From positions 1 through 56,159 of the forward strand of contig JAIRWM010000160.1 of the NCBI GenBank assembly GCA_031268975.1: a DNA stretch of 56,159 nucleotides. Direction: 5' to 3'. This document shows, piece by piece, positions 7,782-15,470 of the stretch (position 1 is the stretch's first letter; every line of letters starts with the position of its first letter). Source of the stretch: Treponema sp. (GTDB lineage: Bacteria; Spirochaetota; Spirochaetia; Treponematales; Breznakiellaceae). The notes below the pieces were generated by a model that was not told the origin of the DNA, made no database searches, and saw only the letters and a list, made by a program, of their open reading frames with translations. The position numbers and the translations under genes were made by a program.

Positions 7782-8468
7782 ATGTTCGAACATTTACAGC
7801 ACAAACGGATCTACGAAGAAGTCGTAGAACTGATTATACAGCAAATCCGCTCAGGGAAGCTCAAAATGGGCCAAAAACTGCCTCCTGAACGGGTTTTGGC
7901 CGAAGAAATGGGGGTAAGCAGGACCAGCCTGCGCGAAGCCCTGAGAGCCCTGGAAAGCATGGGGTTTATCTACTCGGTAACGGGCGGGGGGAACTACGTT
8001 AACTCCGTTTCCATAGGAAACGTTCTTTCGCCCCTTTCCGCCATGGTCGCCCAGGATACAAAGTTCGCCGCCGATATTATCGACGTCCGCCGCCACCTGG
8101 AAGTACACATGGCCTCCCTTGCCGCGAAAAACGCCACAAAACAGCAAATTTCCCAGATTTACAGCACCATCCTCAACATGCAGTCCGAAGTGGAGGAAGG
8201 GGGAATCGGCATAAAGGGGGACAACCAGTTTCACCTGGAAATCGCGAAAGCGTCGCAAAACAGGGCCTTTGCCGTCATATCCGAGCTTGTCGGCGAACTG
8301 ATGGCGGAATCCCGCAAAGCTACGCTGGAAATACCCGGCCAGCCGCTAAAAAGCATCGAAGACCACATAGCGATTTTTGAAGCCATACGGGACGGCGACG
8401 AAAACCGGGCCGCCGCCGCCATGGAAGGCCATTTGAACAAAGCCTGGCAGAATCTGGGGGTGATGTAG
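7782..8468 (+). CDS. GntR-family regulator, FadR/PdhR subfamily (FCD domain)
   Basis: A 228-residue transcription factor. The winged helix-turn-helix spans about 8-75 (GQKLPPERVLAEEMGVSRTSLREALRALESMG). The C-terminal FCD ligand domain spans about 95-220 and shows the expected acidic/histidine metal site: DVRRHLE, the His in QFHLEIAK, and histidines in SIEDHIAIF and EGHLNKAW. The ATG follows AAGGAAGG. It is divergent from acoA with a 105-bp intergenic region holding an operator-like site, so it most likely controls the dehydrogenase operon in response to an organic acid or acyl intermediate. The effector is unknown. A perfect TTGACA (7699-7704) faces this gene but has no convincing -10. Confidence 0.93.
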   Translation: MFEHLQHKRIYEEVVELIIQQIRSGKLKMGQKLPPERVLAEEMGVSRTSLREALRALESMGFIYSVTGGGNYVNSVSIGNVLSPLSAMVAQDTKFAADIIDVRRHLEVHMASLAAKNATKQQISQIYSTILNMQSEVEEGGIGIKGDNQFHLEIAKASQNRAFAVISELVGELMAESRKATLEIPGQPLKSIEDHIAIFEAIRDGDENRAAAAMEGHLNKAWQNLGVM

Positions 8469-8497
8469 GACACCCGGCGGTGCGGCCCGGGAAAACG

Positions 8498-9139
8498 CTA
8501 ATCCAGTATGGCAATAGCCCTGACCGGAGATCCGTCCCGCCCTTCCAGCTTCAGCGGCAGGGAAAAGAACGTAAACACCGTGTCCACGGGAAGAAGCTCC
8601 ATGTTCGCCAGTCCTTCAACAATGACGATCCGTTCTCCCAGCATCTTTACATGAACGTACTTCCAGTCATGGCCGTTGGGCGTCGGCATATCCATTCCGA
8701 CAAGGCCGACTTTCTTTTCCACAAACCAGTCGGCAAGTTCCTTTGAAACATACGGAAAGCCGGAAAAGAACGACTGGTCGGGAAACTTTTTGTCCCAGCC
8801 GGTATGAAGCAGAACGTTAACGCCCCGGGAAATGTGCTTTTCCACAGGCGCGAGATCTTCCGGGGTAATCGGCGTGTCGGGGGCCTTTTTTGTCAGATCA
8901 AGCCGCACTGCCTTGACCACGAGCCGTTCCAGCGGGATTTTGTCTACCGTTTCCCCGTCGTTGTAAAAATGCCGCTGGGCGTCCATGTGCGTCCCCTGAT
9001 GAAGGGATGTAACAAGCCTGGAAAGATTATAGCCAAGCGTTTCAAGACTACAGTGCCAGCTTATGGATATTTTGGGATCCATCGGCATACCGGGCGCTCC
9101 ATCATAAAGGGGCGCGCTCAAATCCACGAGTTTACTCAT
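8498..9139 (-). CDS. Cyclase-family metal-dependent hydrolase (kynurenine formamidase-like)
   Basis: A 213-residue protein of the Cyclase family (PF04199), which includes kynurenine formamidase, isatin hydrolase and polyketide cyclases. The metal-binding signature is seen as HQGTHMDAQRHF: His47, His51, Asp53 and His57, with Gln in place of the common proline in DAPxH. It ends the second sugar ABC operon, 85 bp after the binding-protein gene, with a strong hairpin in the gap and GGAGGT before the start. Tryptophan catabolism genes are absent, so lactone or formamide hydrolysis linked to the imported sugar is more plausible, but this is inference. Confidence 0.85.
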   Translation of the reverse strand: MSKLVDLSAPLYDGAPGMPMDPKISISWHCSLETLGYNLSRLVTSLHQGTHMDAQRHFYNDGETVDKIPLERLVVKAVRLDLTKKAPDTPITPEDLAPVEKHISRGVNVLLHTGWDKKFPDQSFFSGFPYVSKELADWFVEKKVGLVGMDMPTPNGHDWKYVHVKMLGERIVIVEGLANMELLPVDTVFTFFSLPLKLEGRDGSPVRAIAILD

Positions 9140-9182
9140 AATGTACCTCCATTAGCTCCCGCCGGAAATACCGGAGACGCAT

Positions 9183-9210
9183 GCGGCCGCTCCCGTCCGG
9201 AAGCGGCCGC
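9183..9210 (-). promoter_or_regulatory. Intercistronic hairpin after the binding-protein gene
   Basis: GCGGCCGCT (9183-9191) and AGCGGCCGC (9202-9210) form a perfect 9-bp GC-rich stem with a 10-nt loop. It lies 15 bp beyond the binding-protein stop. There is no U-run. It probably protects the abundant binding-protein mRNA 3' end or dampens read-through into the cyclase gene. Confidence 0.6.
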
Positions 9211-9224
9211 CGTCGAATGTCCGC

Positions 9225-10274
9225 CTAGTAGACGAAATCGTCCAGATTGTCCTTATTGAAGAGTTTGGGCTGCGGTATGGTAAATATTTGTCCGCTGGGC
9301 TCAATTTTGATGGTCCCAAGCCTGCCCGCGCTAAAACTCGCGCCGGGGGTGGGTGTAAAGCCGGCGTTCAGCTCGGCGTCAACCATGTACAGGCCAAGAT
9401 AACCTTCCGCGGGAGGATCCCAAAGCTGGAAACCCTTGGAAGAACCGTCGACTATAAACTGCTTCATTTCGGAGGGCAGTCCGAGGCCGGTAACAATTAC
9501 CCTGTCGGCAATACCGCGGGTCTGCACGACTTTGGTAGCGGCGGCGATTCCGACCGTGGTGGGAGCAATAACCCCGCGAAGATTGGGATACTTGGTCAGA
9601 AGGGCTTCCATTTCCGTGGTGGACTTTTCAGGCTGATCATCGCCATACACAACATCTACCAGCCTCATCTGGGCATACTTGGGGTTGCCCTTGGCAAGCT
9701 CGTCCCTCATCAACTGAACCCAATAATTTTGATCCGGCGCGTCCGTAGTGGCGGAAAGAATGGCGAATTCGCCCTGACCGCCGATAAGGCTGTGGAGCAG
9801 ATCGAGCTGGGCGACGCCGATGGTGTCGAAGTTGGTCGGCAGAATGGCCGCGTCCCGGTGGGTTTCGCTGCCGGGAATGTCCTGGTTGATGATATAAATC
9901 CGGGTGCCTTTCGCACGGGCATCATCAAAGGTTCCATTCAGAGCGTCGTTGGAATTGGCGGCGATAAAAATGGCCTTCGCTCCGTTCTGTACCGCGGCTT
10001 CCACATACTCAATCTGGCTCGTAGCTTCCGGCGTTGCCGGACCGGTAAAGATGTACTCATATTTGGCAGAAGAAGGATCAAGCTCCTTAAGCGCCTGATC
10101 AAACCCGGAACTCAGGGCAACAAAATAAGGGTTGCCAAGATTTTTGGGAATGAAATAAACCTTAACCTTCCCGCCGCCGGCAGACTGGCTCTTCCCGCCG
10201 CAGGCGGTAAATACCATCAGGGCCGCCAGGATTAGACACACACCAATAAACAATACTCTCCTTGTCACTTTCAT
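9225..10274 (-). CDS. Sugar-binding lipoprotein of ABC transporter (RhaS/LsrB-like)
   Basis: A 349-residue periplasmic binding protein of the type 1 sugar-binding fold. The start is ATG 10274, preceded by GGAGGAAG. A lipoprotein signal ends at Cys25 (VFTACGG, a relaxed spirochaete lipobox). The mature protein opens with VKVYFIPKNLGNPYFVALSSGF. The C-terminal half (VTGLGLPSEMKQFIVDGSSKGFQLWDP) resembles rhamnose- and autoinducer-2-binding proteins, whose family motif is GLGLPxxMxxxVxDGxxxxFxLWxP. It delivers its ligand to the two permeases encoded upstream. Rhamnose or another deoxy sugar is the best guess from family resemblance; AI-2 is an alternative. Confidence 0.9.
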   Translation of the reverse strand: MKVTRRVLFIGVCLILAALMVFTACGGKSQSAGGGKVKVYFIPKNLGNPYFVALSSGFDQALKELDPSSAKYEYIFTGPATPEATSQIEYVEAAVQNGAKAIFIAANSNDALNGTFDDARAKGTRIYIINQDIPGSETHRDAAILPTNFDTIGVAQLDLLHSLIGGQGEFAILSATTDAPDQNYWVQLMRDELAKGNPKYAQMRLVDVVYGDDQPEKSTTEMEALLTKYPNLRGVIAPTTVGIAAATKVVQTRGIADRVIVTGLGLPSEMKQFIVDGSSKGFQLWDPPAEGYLGLYMVDAELNAGFTPTPGASFSAGRLGTIKIEPSGQIFTIPQPKLFNKDNLDDFVY

Positions 10275-10356
10275 TTCTTCCTCCATAATCCGAAACTTCC
10301 GTATAAACCAGCCCATTAACAGGACCGGCCCTGTCGCCGTGACATTTCGCCGGCGG

Positions 10357-11364
10357 CTATTTATCCTTCATTTCCTGCAGCAAACTGCTGATATTGGGAA
10401 TGATAATGGATACCAAAAGTATAAGACCCATAACAAACATCTGGGCGTCAGAAGTAATATTGGCGACAATAAGACCGGTTTTCATGATAATAACCAGAAT
10501 TACCGCAATTACGGTTCCGATAATACTGCCCCGGCCCCCGTTAATATCCGCCCCGCCCAGCAATACCATAATCACCACATCAATTTCCGAATTCAGGTGC
10601 ATGTCGTACCGGACAAGGAGAAGCCGCGACATGGTAAGAATTCCCATAAGGGCGGATACAAACCCGGACATGATAAAAAGGCTCAGCTTAACCTGCCTGG
10701 TGTTAATCCCGCTGTGAATGGCCGCCTGCTCATTGGCGCCGACGGCGAAAATCTTTCTGCCGAAACCGGTCCTGTGAAGCAGCAAATAAAAGAACGCCGC
10801 CACCAGTAAAAAAATAAAAAGGGTAATGCCGAAATTGGCGCCCCCCACGGAAAAGAGCGTTTTCTTTTCAAAACTGTTAAACCACTGGGGAAAGGCGCCC
10901 TGGCTCTTGTCCCCGATAAAAATCTGGGAAATCCCCCGGAACAGGTTCATTGTACCGATGGTAACAATCATGGCCGGCAGATTAAAATACGCTATCAACA
11001 GGCCGTTAATAGTCCCGCAGCCAATGCCGGTAAGAATGCCAAATACGATGGAGGCCGCCATTGGAAGCCCCGCGTGGAACAAAAGAGCCGTAACTGTCGC
11101 GGAACAGCACATGACCGCAGGAACAGAAAGATCTATCATCCCGGCGGTTACGATAAGCGTCATTGTCAGGGCGGTCATACCCAATTCCATATACCGGGTA
11201 GAGGTCCGCAGGATATAGGAAAGATCGCGGAAACTGGCGGAAAGAGACATACTGACGATGAGCACAACTATCAAAAGCGCGAAAGGCACCAGTTCCCGGC
11301 GCGCTAAAATATTCCCTATACGGCGGGTCTTGAGACCTCTGATCGATCCGGTATCCATCTGCAT
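10357..11364 (-). CDS. Sugar ABC transporter permease (second system, permease B)
   Basis: A 335-residue BPD_transp_2 permease. Visible hallmarks are LIVTAGMIDLSVPAVMCCS, the central INGLLIAYFNLPAMIVTIGTMNLFRGI and the late VIMVLLGGADINGGRGSIIGT. An N-terminal cytoplasmic segment of about 25 residues precedes the first helix. It follows permease A by 8 bp and precedes the binding protein by 82 bp, so it belongs to the operon ATPase-permease A-permease B-binding protein-cyclase. RhaPQ and LsrCD systems share this pattern of two non-identical permeases. ATG 11364 is the only well-placed start. Confidence 0.92.
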   Translation of the reverse strand: MQMDTGSIRGLKTRRIGNILARRELVPFALLIVVLIVSMSLSASFRDLSYILRTSTRYMELGMTALTMTLIVTAGMIDLSVPAVMCCSATVTALLFHAGLPMAASIVFGILTGIGCGTINGLLIAYFNLPAMIVTIGTMNLFRGISQIFIGDKSQGAFPQWFNSFEKKTLFSVGGANFGITLFIFLLVAAFFYLLLHRTGFGRKIFAVGANEQAAIHSGINTRQVKLSLFIMSGFVSALMGILTMSRLLLVRYDMHLNSEIDVVIMVLLGGADINGGRGSIIGTVIAVILVIIMKTGLIVANITSDAQMFVMGLILLVSIIIPNISSLLQEMKDK

Positions 11365-11372
11365 TTCCTTAT

Positions 11373-12389
11373 CTATCTCCCTGCGCGGCTTATTTTTGTT
11401 TTGGCCTGCATCACTGTCACCAGGCGATCAATCAAAAGGGCTATTACAATAATAAACCCGTAACTAAACCGCTGCACCGTTCCCGGAATACCCACCATGG
11501 CTATCATGGTATTGATGGTTCCCAGAAGCAGGCATCCAAGCAGCACGCCGATTACCGTTCCCTTCCCGCCTGACACACTGACCCCGCCAATGATTGTCGC
11601 CGAAATAACGACAAACTCAAGACCGTTGCCGGTATTGTTTGGATTTACATAGCCGAAACGTCCCGCGGACATCATGGCGGTAATCCCGCACAGAAATCCG
11701 GTAATTAAAAAAATCAAAAATTCCGTTTTTTTACAGTCAATGCCCCTCAGGTGGGCCGCTTCCCTGTTCGATCCGACCGCGTAGACTTCCCGGCCAAAGT
11801 GGGTGTAGCGCAGCGCGAGGAAAAACACAAACGCGATGGCAAGGGCGATAACGACCAGCCAGGGAACCAGCACTTCGCCAAACGAGATGCCTTCCGATAC
11901 AAACTTGTCCAAAAGCGGAGGCAGTTCATAGCCGGTTACCATCTTGCCTTTTGAAATGATATATGTGAGTCCGCGATACGCGTTCATGGTACCCAGCGTT
12001 ACAATTATGGCGGGAATTTTCAGATAGGAAACAAGATAGCCGTTAAAAGCGCCGCCAAGCGTTCCAACCGCCATGGAAACCAAAAGCCCCGTCCACAGGG
12101 ACACTCCCGCGTCACGGAAAAGCATCCCCGCCACCATGGCGCTCAGGGCCACCGCCGACCCGATGGACAAATCAATGTCCTGGACAATGACGACCATCAT
12201 CATGCCCATTGCCATGGTCAAATTCAGGGGCATCCACAACAAAACGCTGTTAATGACGCCCGGCAGCCGGGTTTTGGTAAAAAGCTCGGGCCTCGCGATA
12301 CCGGAAATCAAAAAAATCAAAACAATGATACCGAAAGTCACAAGCTCTTTTATGTTATTGCTGAAAAATCGTTTCAAGGCGGTATTCAT
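11373..12389 (-). CDS. Sugar ABC transporter permease (second system, permease A)
   Basis: A 338-residue BPD_transp_2 permease with VIVQDIDLSIGSAVALSAM, FNGYLVSYLKIPAIIVTLGTMNAYRGL and VISATIIGGVSVSGGKGTVIG as family landmarks. I choose ATG 12389, which overlaps the ATPase stop by 4 nt (ATGA); the frame stays open 33 codons upstream but that part lies inside the ATPase gene. It pairs with permease B to form the membrane channel of the second importer. GTL/GTMN motifs near residue 130 are shared with RhaP/LsrC-like proteins, in line with the RhaS/LsrB-like binding protein. Confidence 0.92.
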   Translation of the reverse strand: MNTALKRFFSNNIKELVTFGIIVLIFLISGIARPELFTKTRLPGVINSVLLWMPLNLTMAMGMMMVVIVQDIDLSIGSAVALSAMVAGMLFRDAGVSLWTGLLVSMAVGTLGGAFNGYLVSYLKIPAIIVTLGTMNAYRGLTYIISKGKMVTGYELPPLLDKFVSEGISFGEVLVPWLVVIALAIAFVFFLALRYTHFGREVYAVGSNREAAHLRGIDCKKTEFLIFLITGFLCGITAMMSAGRFGYVNPNNTGNGLEFVVISATIIGGVSVSGGKGTVIGVLLGCLLLGTINTMIAMVGIPGTVQRFSYGFIIVIALLIDRLVTVMQAKTKISRAGR

Positions 12390-13900
12390 TTTGCCATACT
12401 CCGCTTCCTTGCGGTCGACGCCGCCATCATAATTTTCTTGCTGTCCAATTCGCCGCGATTGAACTCTGCCGTTATATGACCATCGCACATAACGTATACA
12501 CGGTCCGAAAGCTGCAAAATCTCAGGCAGTTCCGACGAAATCATCAAAATGGCCTTGCCCTGCTTGGCCAATTCGTTAATCAGTTTATACACTTCCGCTT
12601 TTGCGCCGACATCAATACCCCGCGTCGGCTCGTCAAGAATAAGAATGTCAGATTCGGTAAGAAGCCATTTTGCGATAACAACTTTTTGCTGATTCCCGCC
12701 GGAAAGCTCCCGCACCGCCTGATTCGAATCCCTCATGCGGACATTAAGGTACTTGGCATACTGTTTTACGAGGTCCGCCTCTTTTCTGGATTGTATAAAC
12801 CCAAACCTTGACGCTATGCGTCCCAGAATGGCGAATGTCATGTTAAACTTTATGCTGAACGGAGCGACCAGTCCGGTCCGGGCCCTGTCTTCTGAAACCA
12901 TGGATATTCCCAGCTTCATGGCCTGCAGGGGATTCCTGATAGCCGCCTTTTTCCCCTTGACATAAATATCGCCGGTAAAGGCCGGCTGGGTTCCGAATAT
13001 GGCGGAGGCAACCTCGCTGCGGCCGGCTCCGACAAGACCTGCCATACCGACAATCTCCCCCTTGCGGACATTGAGGGTTATATCCGCGTACTGCCCGGGA
13101 TAGCTTAAGCTTTTTGCCTCCAGCACGACATCCCCTATCGGAACCGTTTCTTTAACAATAAGTTCCTTGAAGGTTCGGTTAATCATCATATGGACAAGTT
13201 TATCCTGATCCGCGTCTTCCCTGGGACACTCCCCGACCAGGTTCCCGTCCCGCAGTACGGTAATCCTGTCGGCTATTTCCAGAATTTCGTCAAGCCGGTG
13301 CCCGATAAACACAATGGCCTTACCCTGCTGCTTGAGCTTCCGGATCATTTCAAAAAGGGTAGCCACTTCGCCGTGTGAAAGAGCTGCGGTCGGTTCGTCC
13401 ATAATGATCACTTTGGCGTTTTGCGACAGGGCGCAGGCGATTTCGATCATCTGCTGATCGGCGATGGTCATTCCGCGGACAGGATCCCTGCTTCGCATAC
13501 GGACATCCAGGCTTTCCAGAAGGGCGTCGGACTGCCGGTACAACTGATTCCAGTTAATGACGGGCGTTCCCCTGCCCCGGGTGTGGCCCAGGTACAAATT
13601 TTCCGTTACGTTCAAGTCCTGAAAAGTAAGCGGTTCCTGGTGAATCAGGGCGATCCCGGCCTGTCGGGCGGAGTGGGGATTCTTAAACTGCACCGGGTGA
13701 TCGTCTATCAAGAGCTGCCCGCCGGAAGGGGTATGTACTCCGCCGATAATCTTGACCAGAGTTGTTTTGCCGGCCCCGTTTTCGCCGATCAGCGCATGAA
13801 CCTCTCCCGCGCAGATATCAAAATCAACATCCCTTAAAACATATACGCCGCTAAAGGTCTTGCTGATCTTTTTTGCCTGCACGATGGGCTGAGTTGACAT
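12386..13900 (-). CDS. Sugar ABC transporter ATP-binding protein (second system)
   Basis: A 504-residue double-ATPase protein. The N-terminal domain has Walker A GENGAGKTT and Walker B VIIMDEPTAAL. The C-terminal domain has the family's degenerate P-loop GMAGLVGAGRSE, signature LSGGNQQKV and a fully canonical Walker B LILDEPTRGID, in contrast to the ATPase at 135-1637. The start is ATG 13900, with GGAGGAG 6-12 nt upstream. It is the first gene of a five-gene operon with its own candidate promoter. It energises uptake of the sugar bound by the RhaS/LsrB-like lipoprotein. Confidence 0.94.
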   Translation of the reverse strand: MSTQPIVQAKKISKTFSGVYVLRDVDFDICAGEVHALIGENGAGKTTLVKIIGGVHTPSGGQLLIDDHPVQFKNPHSARQAGIALIHQEPLTFQDLNVTENLYLGHTRGRGTPVINWNQLYRQSDALLESLDVRMRSRDPVRGMTIADQQMIEIACALSQNAKVIIMDEPTAALSHGEVATLFEMIRKLKQQGKAIVFIGHRLDEILEIADRITVLRDGNLVGECPREDADQDKLVHMMINRTFKELIVKETVPIGDVVLEAKSLSYPGQYADITLNVRKGEIVGMAGLVGAGRSEVASAIFGTQPAFTGDIYVKGKKAAIRNPLQAMKLGISMVSEDRARTGLVAPFSIKFNMTFAILGRIASRFGFIQSRKEADLVKQYAKYLNVRMRDSNQAVRELSGGNQQKVVIAKWLLTESDILILDEPTRGIDVGAKAEVYKLINELAKQGKAILMISSELPEILQLSDRVYVMCDGHITAEFNRGELDSKKIMMAASTARKRSMAK

Positions 13901-14013
13901 ATATAAACTCCTCCGGACAACACTTTCCCCGCGCCGGGACAATAGAGGTTTCCAAGACTTCTATTTTGGCGCGAATTTATCAATCGCGGTTCGGGAAAAC
14001 CCCGGTACAGTGT

Positions 14014-14043
14014 AGCATACCACAAAGTTTTTGAATAGCGCAA
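14014..14043 (-). promoter_or_regulatory. Candidate promoter of the second sugar ABC operon
   Basis: On the minus strand, -35 TTGCGC (14038-14043) and -10 TATGCT (14014-14019) are 18 nt apart, and TGG directly precedes the -10, giving an extended -10 (TGnTATGCT). The resulting 5' leader would be about 105 nt. Confidence 0.45.
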
Positions 14044-14083
14044 TGCCTCCTGACCGCCATGGACGGCGGCCACCCGTAAATGA

Positions 14084-14107
14084 CCAAAAACGCCCCCGCG
14101 TTTTTGG
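14084..14107. repeat. Perfect 10-bp inverted repeat with 4-nt loop
   Basis: CCAAAAACGC (14084-14093) and GCGTTTTTGG (14098-14107) pair perfectly around CCCC. It sits between the two divergent promoters and between two copies of a GACCG-CATGGACG repeat. It may be an operator, a bidirectional terminator-like element or part of a dispersed repeat. Confidence 0.6.
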
Positions 14108-14126
14108 ACCGACATGGACGTCGACA

Positions 14127-14155
14127 TTGCCCAAGCGTTTCGCTTTCGTTATACT
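14127..14155 (+). promoter_or_regulatory. Sigma-70 promoter of the DegS-like protease gene
   Basis: -35 TTGCCC (14127-14132) and -10 TATACT (14150-14155) are separated by exactly 17 nt. Transcription should start near 14161-14164, about 65 nt upstream of the protease ATG and right at the ATG of a 22-codon upstream open frame. Confidence 0.65.
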
Positions 14156-14163
14156 AAAATTCT

Positions 14164-14232
14164 ATGACAATTCCGGATCCGTGCGGCCGGCAGGCCGCGC
14201 CGAATGATTTAACAGGAGGTACGGCCTCATGA
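14164..14232 (+). CDS. Possible 22-codon leader peptide upstream of the protease
   Basis: An ATG lies 8 nt after the TATACT -10, so it would be at or next to the mRNA 5' end. The frame runs 22 codons (begins MTIPDPCG) and its TGA overlaps the protease ATG as ATGA. It runs through the protease's AGGAGG ribosome site. Real translation would couple it to the protease; the alternative is a chance frame in a short leader. Confidence 0.3.
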   Translation: MTIPDPCGRQAAPNDLTGGTAS

Positions 14233-15470
14233 AACTGTACAGCCGCGGGCAGCTTATCTTTTTTTCTGTGTTAACCGGTCTTATTATCGCGATGTTTTCC
14301 CTGGGGATTGGGATCTTAAAGTTCCCCTTTTCCGGGCGGGATTCCGAAGAAGCGGAAATGGCCGGTACGAAAGAGCCCGGACAGGGTTTCGTTCTCCGAC
14401 AATCGGGAAGCCCTTTGGGCCTCAGCCCGGAGTCGCTGAACGCCCAGGATCTGGTTCCGTTCAGCGCCGACGAGCGGGAAAATATAGCGGTTTACGAACA
14501 GTACAACGAAGCCGTAGTCAACATTACAACCGAGACCGTGGGGATCAACTGGTTCCTCGAACCGGTGCCCCAGGACGGCGGATCGGGTTCGGGTTCGATT
14601 ATTGATACCCGGGGTTATGTGCTTACCAACCATCATGTTATCGAAAAAGCCTACAAGGTTTTTATCAACCTTTCCGACGGGACCCAGCTTGAGGGAACCA
14701 TAACCGGGTCCGATCCGGAAAACGATCTTGCGGTAATTAAATTTACCCCTCCGCAGGGCGCCGCCATCACCACCATACCTCTGGGTGATTCCGACTCTCT
14801 CAGAGTAGGCCAGAAAGTGCTCGCCATCGGGAATCCGTTCGCGCTGGAACGGACCCTTACTGTCGGCATTGTTTCCGGCCTTGGCAGGCCCATTCAGATT
14901 AACCGGCAGAACATCGTTCGAAACATGATACAGACCGACGCTTCAATTAACCCCGGCAATTCCGGGGGGCCGCTGCTTGACTCACAGGGGAGAATGCTCG
15001 GAATAAACACGATGATCTATTCCCCGTCCGGGGGCTCGGTAGGCATCGGTTTTGCCATTCCGGTCAATACCGCAAGGCGCGTCGTATCCGAACTTATCGA
15101 ACATGGTAAAGTCCGCAGGGGCTGGATAGACGCTTCCGTGGTTCAGCTTTTTCCCAACCTGGTCCAGTACGCCAAACTGCCGGTATCGTCGGGGCTTATG
15201 GTTTCCCGGACAAAGCGCGGTGGCCTCGCGGAACAGGCCGGACTGCGCCAGGGTTCAGAGCCGGTACGCTACGGCTCCACGGTTATTTATCTTGGCGGGG
15301 ACATAATCACCGGCATGGACGGAATGACGGTCAATACGCTTACCGATCTGTATTCCGCGCTGGAAGACAACAAACCCGGCGAAAAAGTTGAAACAGAGGT
15401 GATGCGGAACGGAAAAACGGTCAAGCTGCAAATAACCCTGTCTGACCGGGAAGAAGTACTGAACCAGTAA
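14229..15470 (+). CDS. Membrane-anchored trypsin-like serine protease with PDZ domain (DegS/HtrA-like)
   Basis: A 413-residue HtrA-family protease. One uncleaved membrane helix (about 9-31) anchors it, as in DegS. The catalytic triad is His136 (TNHHV), Asp166 (ENDLAVI) and Ser245 (GNSGGPL). A single PDZ domain occupies about 300-400 and contains LMVSRTKRGGLAEQAGLRQGS and GDIITGMDGMTVNTLTDLYSAL. It would act in the periplasm on misfolded or signal-bearing envelope proteins. The ATG follows AGGAGG by 9 nt and the gene has its own promoter. It converges without spacer on the PEGA-domain gene. One PDZ instead of two and the anchor favour a DegS/HhoB-like role over DegP. Confidence 0.93.
   Translation: MKLYSRGQLIFFSVLTGLIIAMFSLGIGILKFPFSGRDSEEAEMAGTKEPGQGFVLRQSGSPLGLSPESLNAQDLVPFSADERENIAVYEQYNEAVVNITTETVGINWFLEPVPQDGGSGSGSIIDTRGYVLTNHHVIEKAYKVFINLSDGTQLEGTITGSDPENDLAVIKFTPPQGAAITTIPLGDSDSLRVGQKVLAIGNPFALERTLTVGIVSGLGRPIQINRQNIVRNMIQTDASINPGNSGGPLLDSQGRMLGINTMIYSPSGGSVGIGFAIPVNTARRVVSELIEHGKVRRGWIDASVVQLFPNLVQYAKLPVSSGLMVSRTKRGGLAEQAGLRQGSEPVRYGSTVIYLGGDIITGMDGMTVNTLTDLYSALEDNKPGEKVETEVMRNGKTVKLQITLSDREEVLNQ

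Larger units (their letters stand above)
13901..14228. other. Divergent intergenic region, 328 bp
   Basis: This gap separates the sugar ABC operon (leftward) from the DegS-like protease gene (rightward). It holds a candidate promoter for each side, a perfect 10-bp inverted repeat (14084-14107), two imperfect direct repeats that flank it (14051-14067 and 14107-14123, core CATGGACG), and a 22-codon open frame (14164-14232) ending on the protease start codon. No other gene is evident. Confidence 0.7.

Noticed and set aside
9288-10235. A 315-residue plus-strand frame
   Set aside because: It is the complement of the sugar-binding lipoprotein gene; its composition is atypical and it has no ribosome site.
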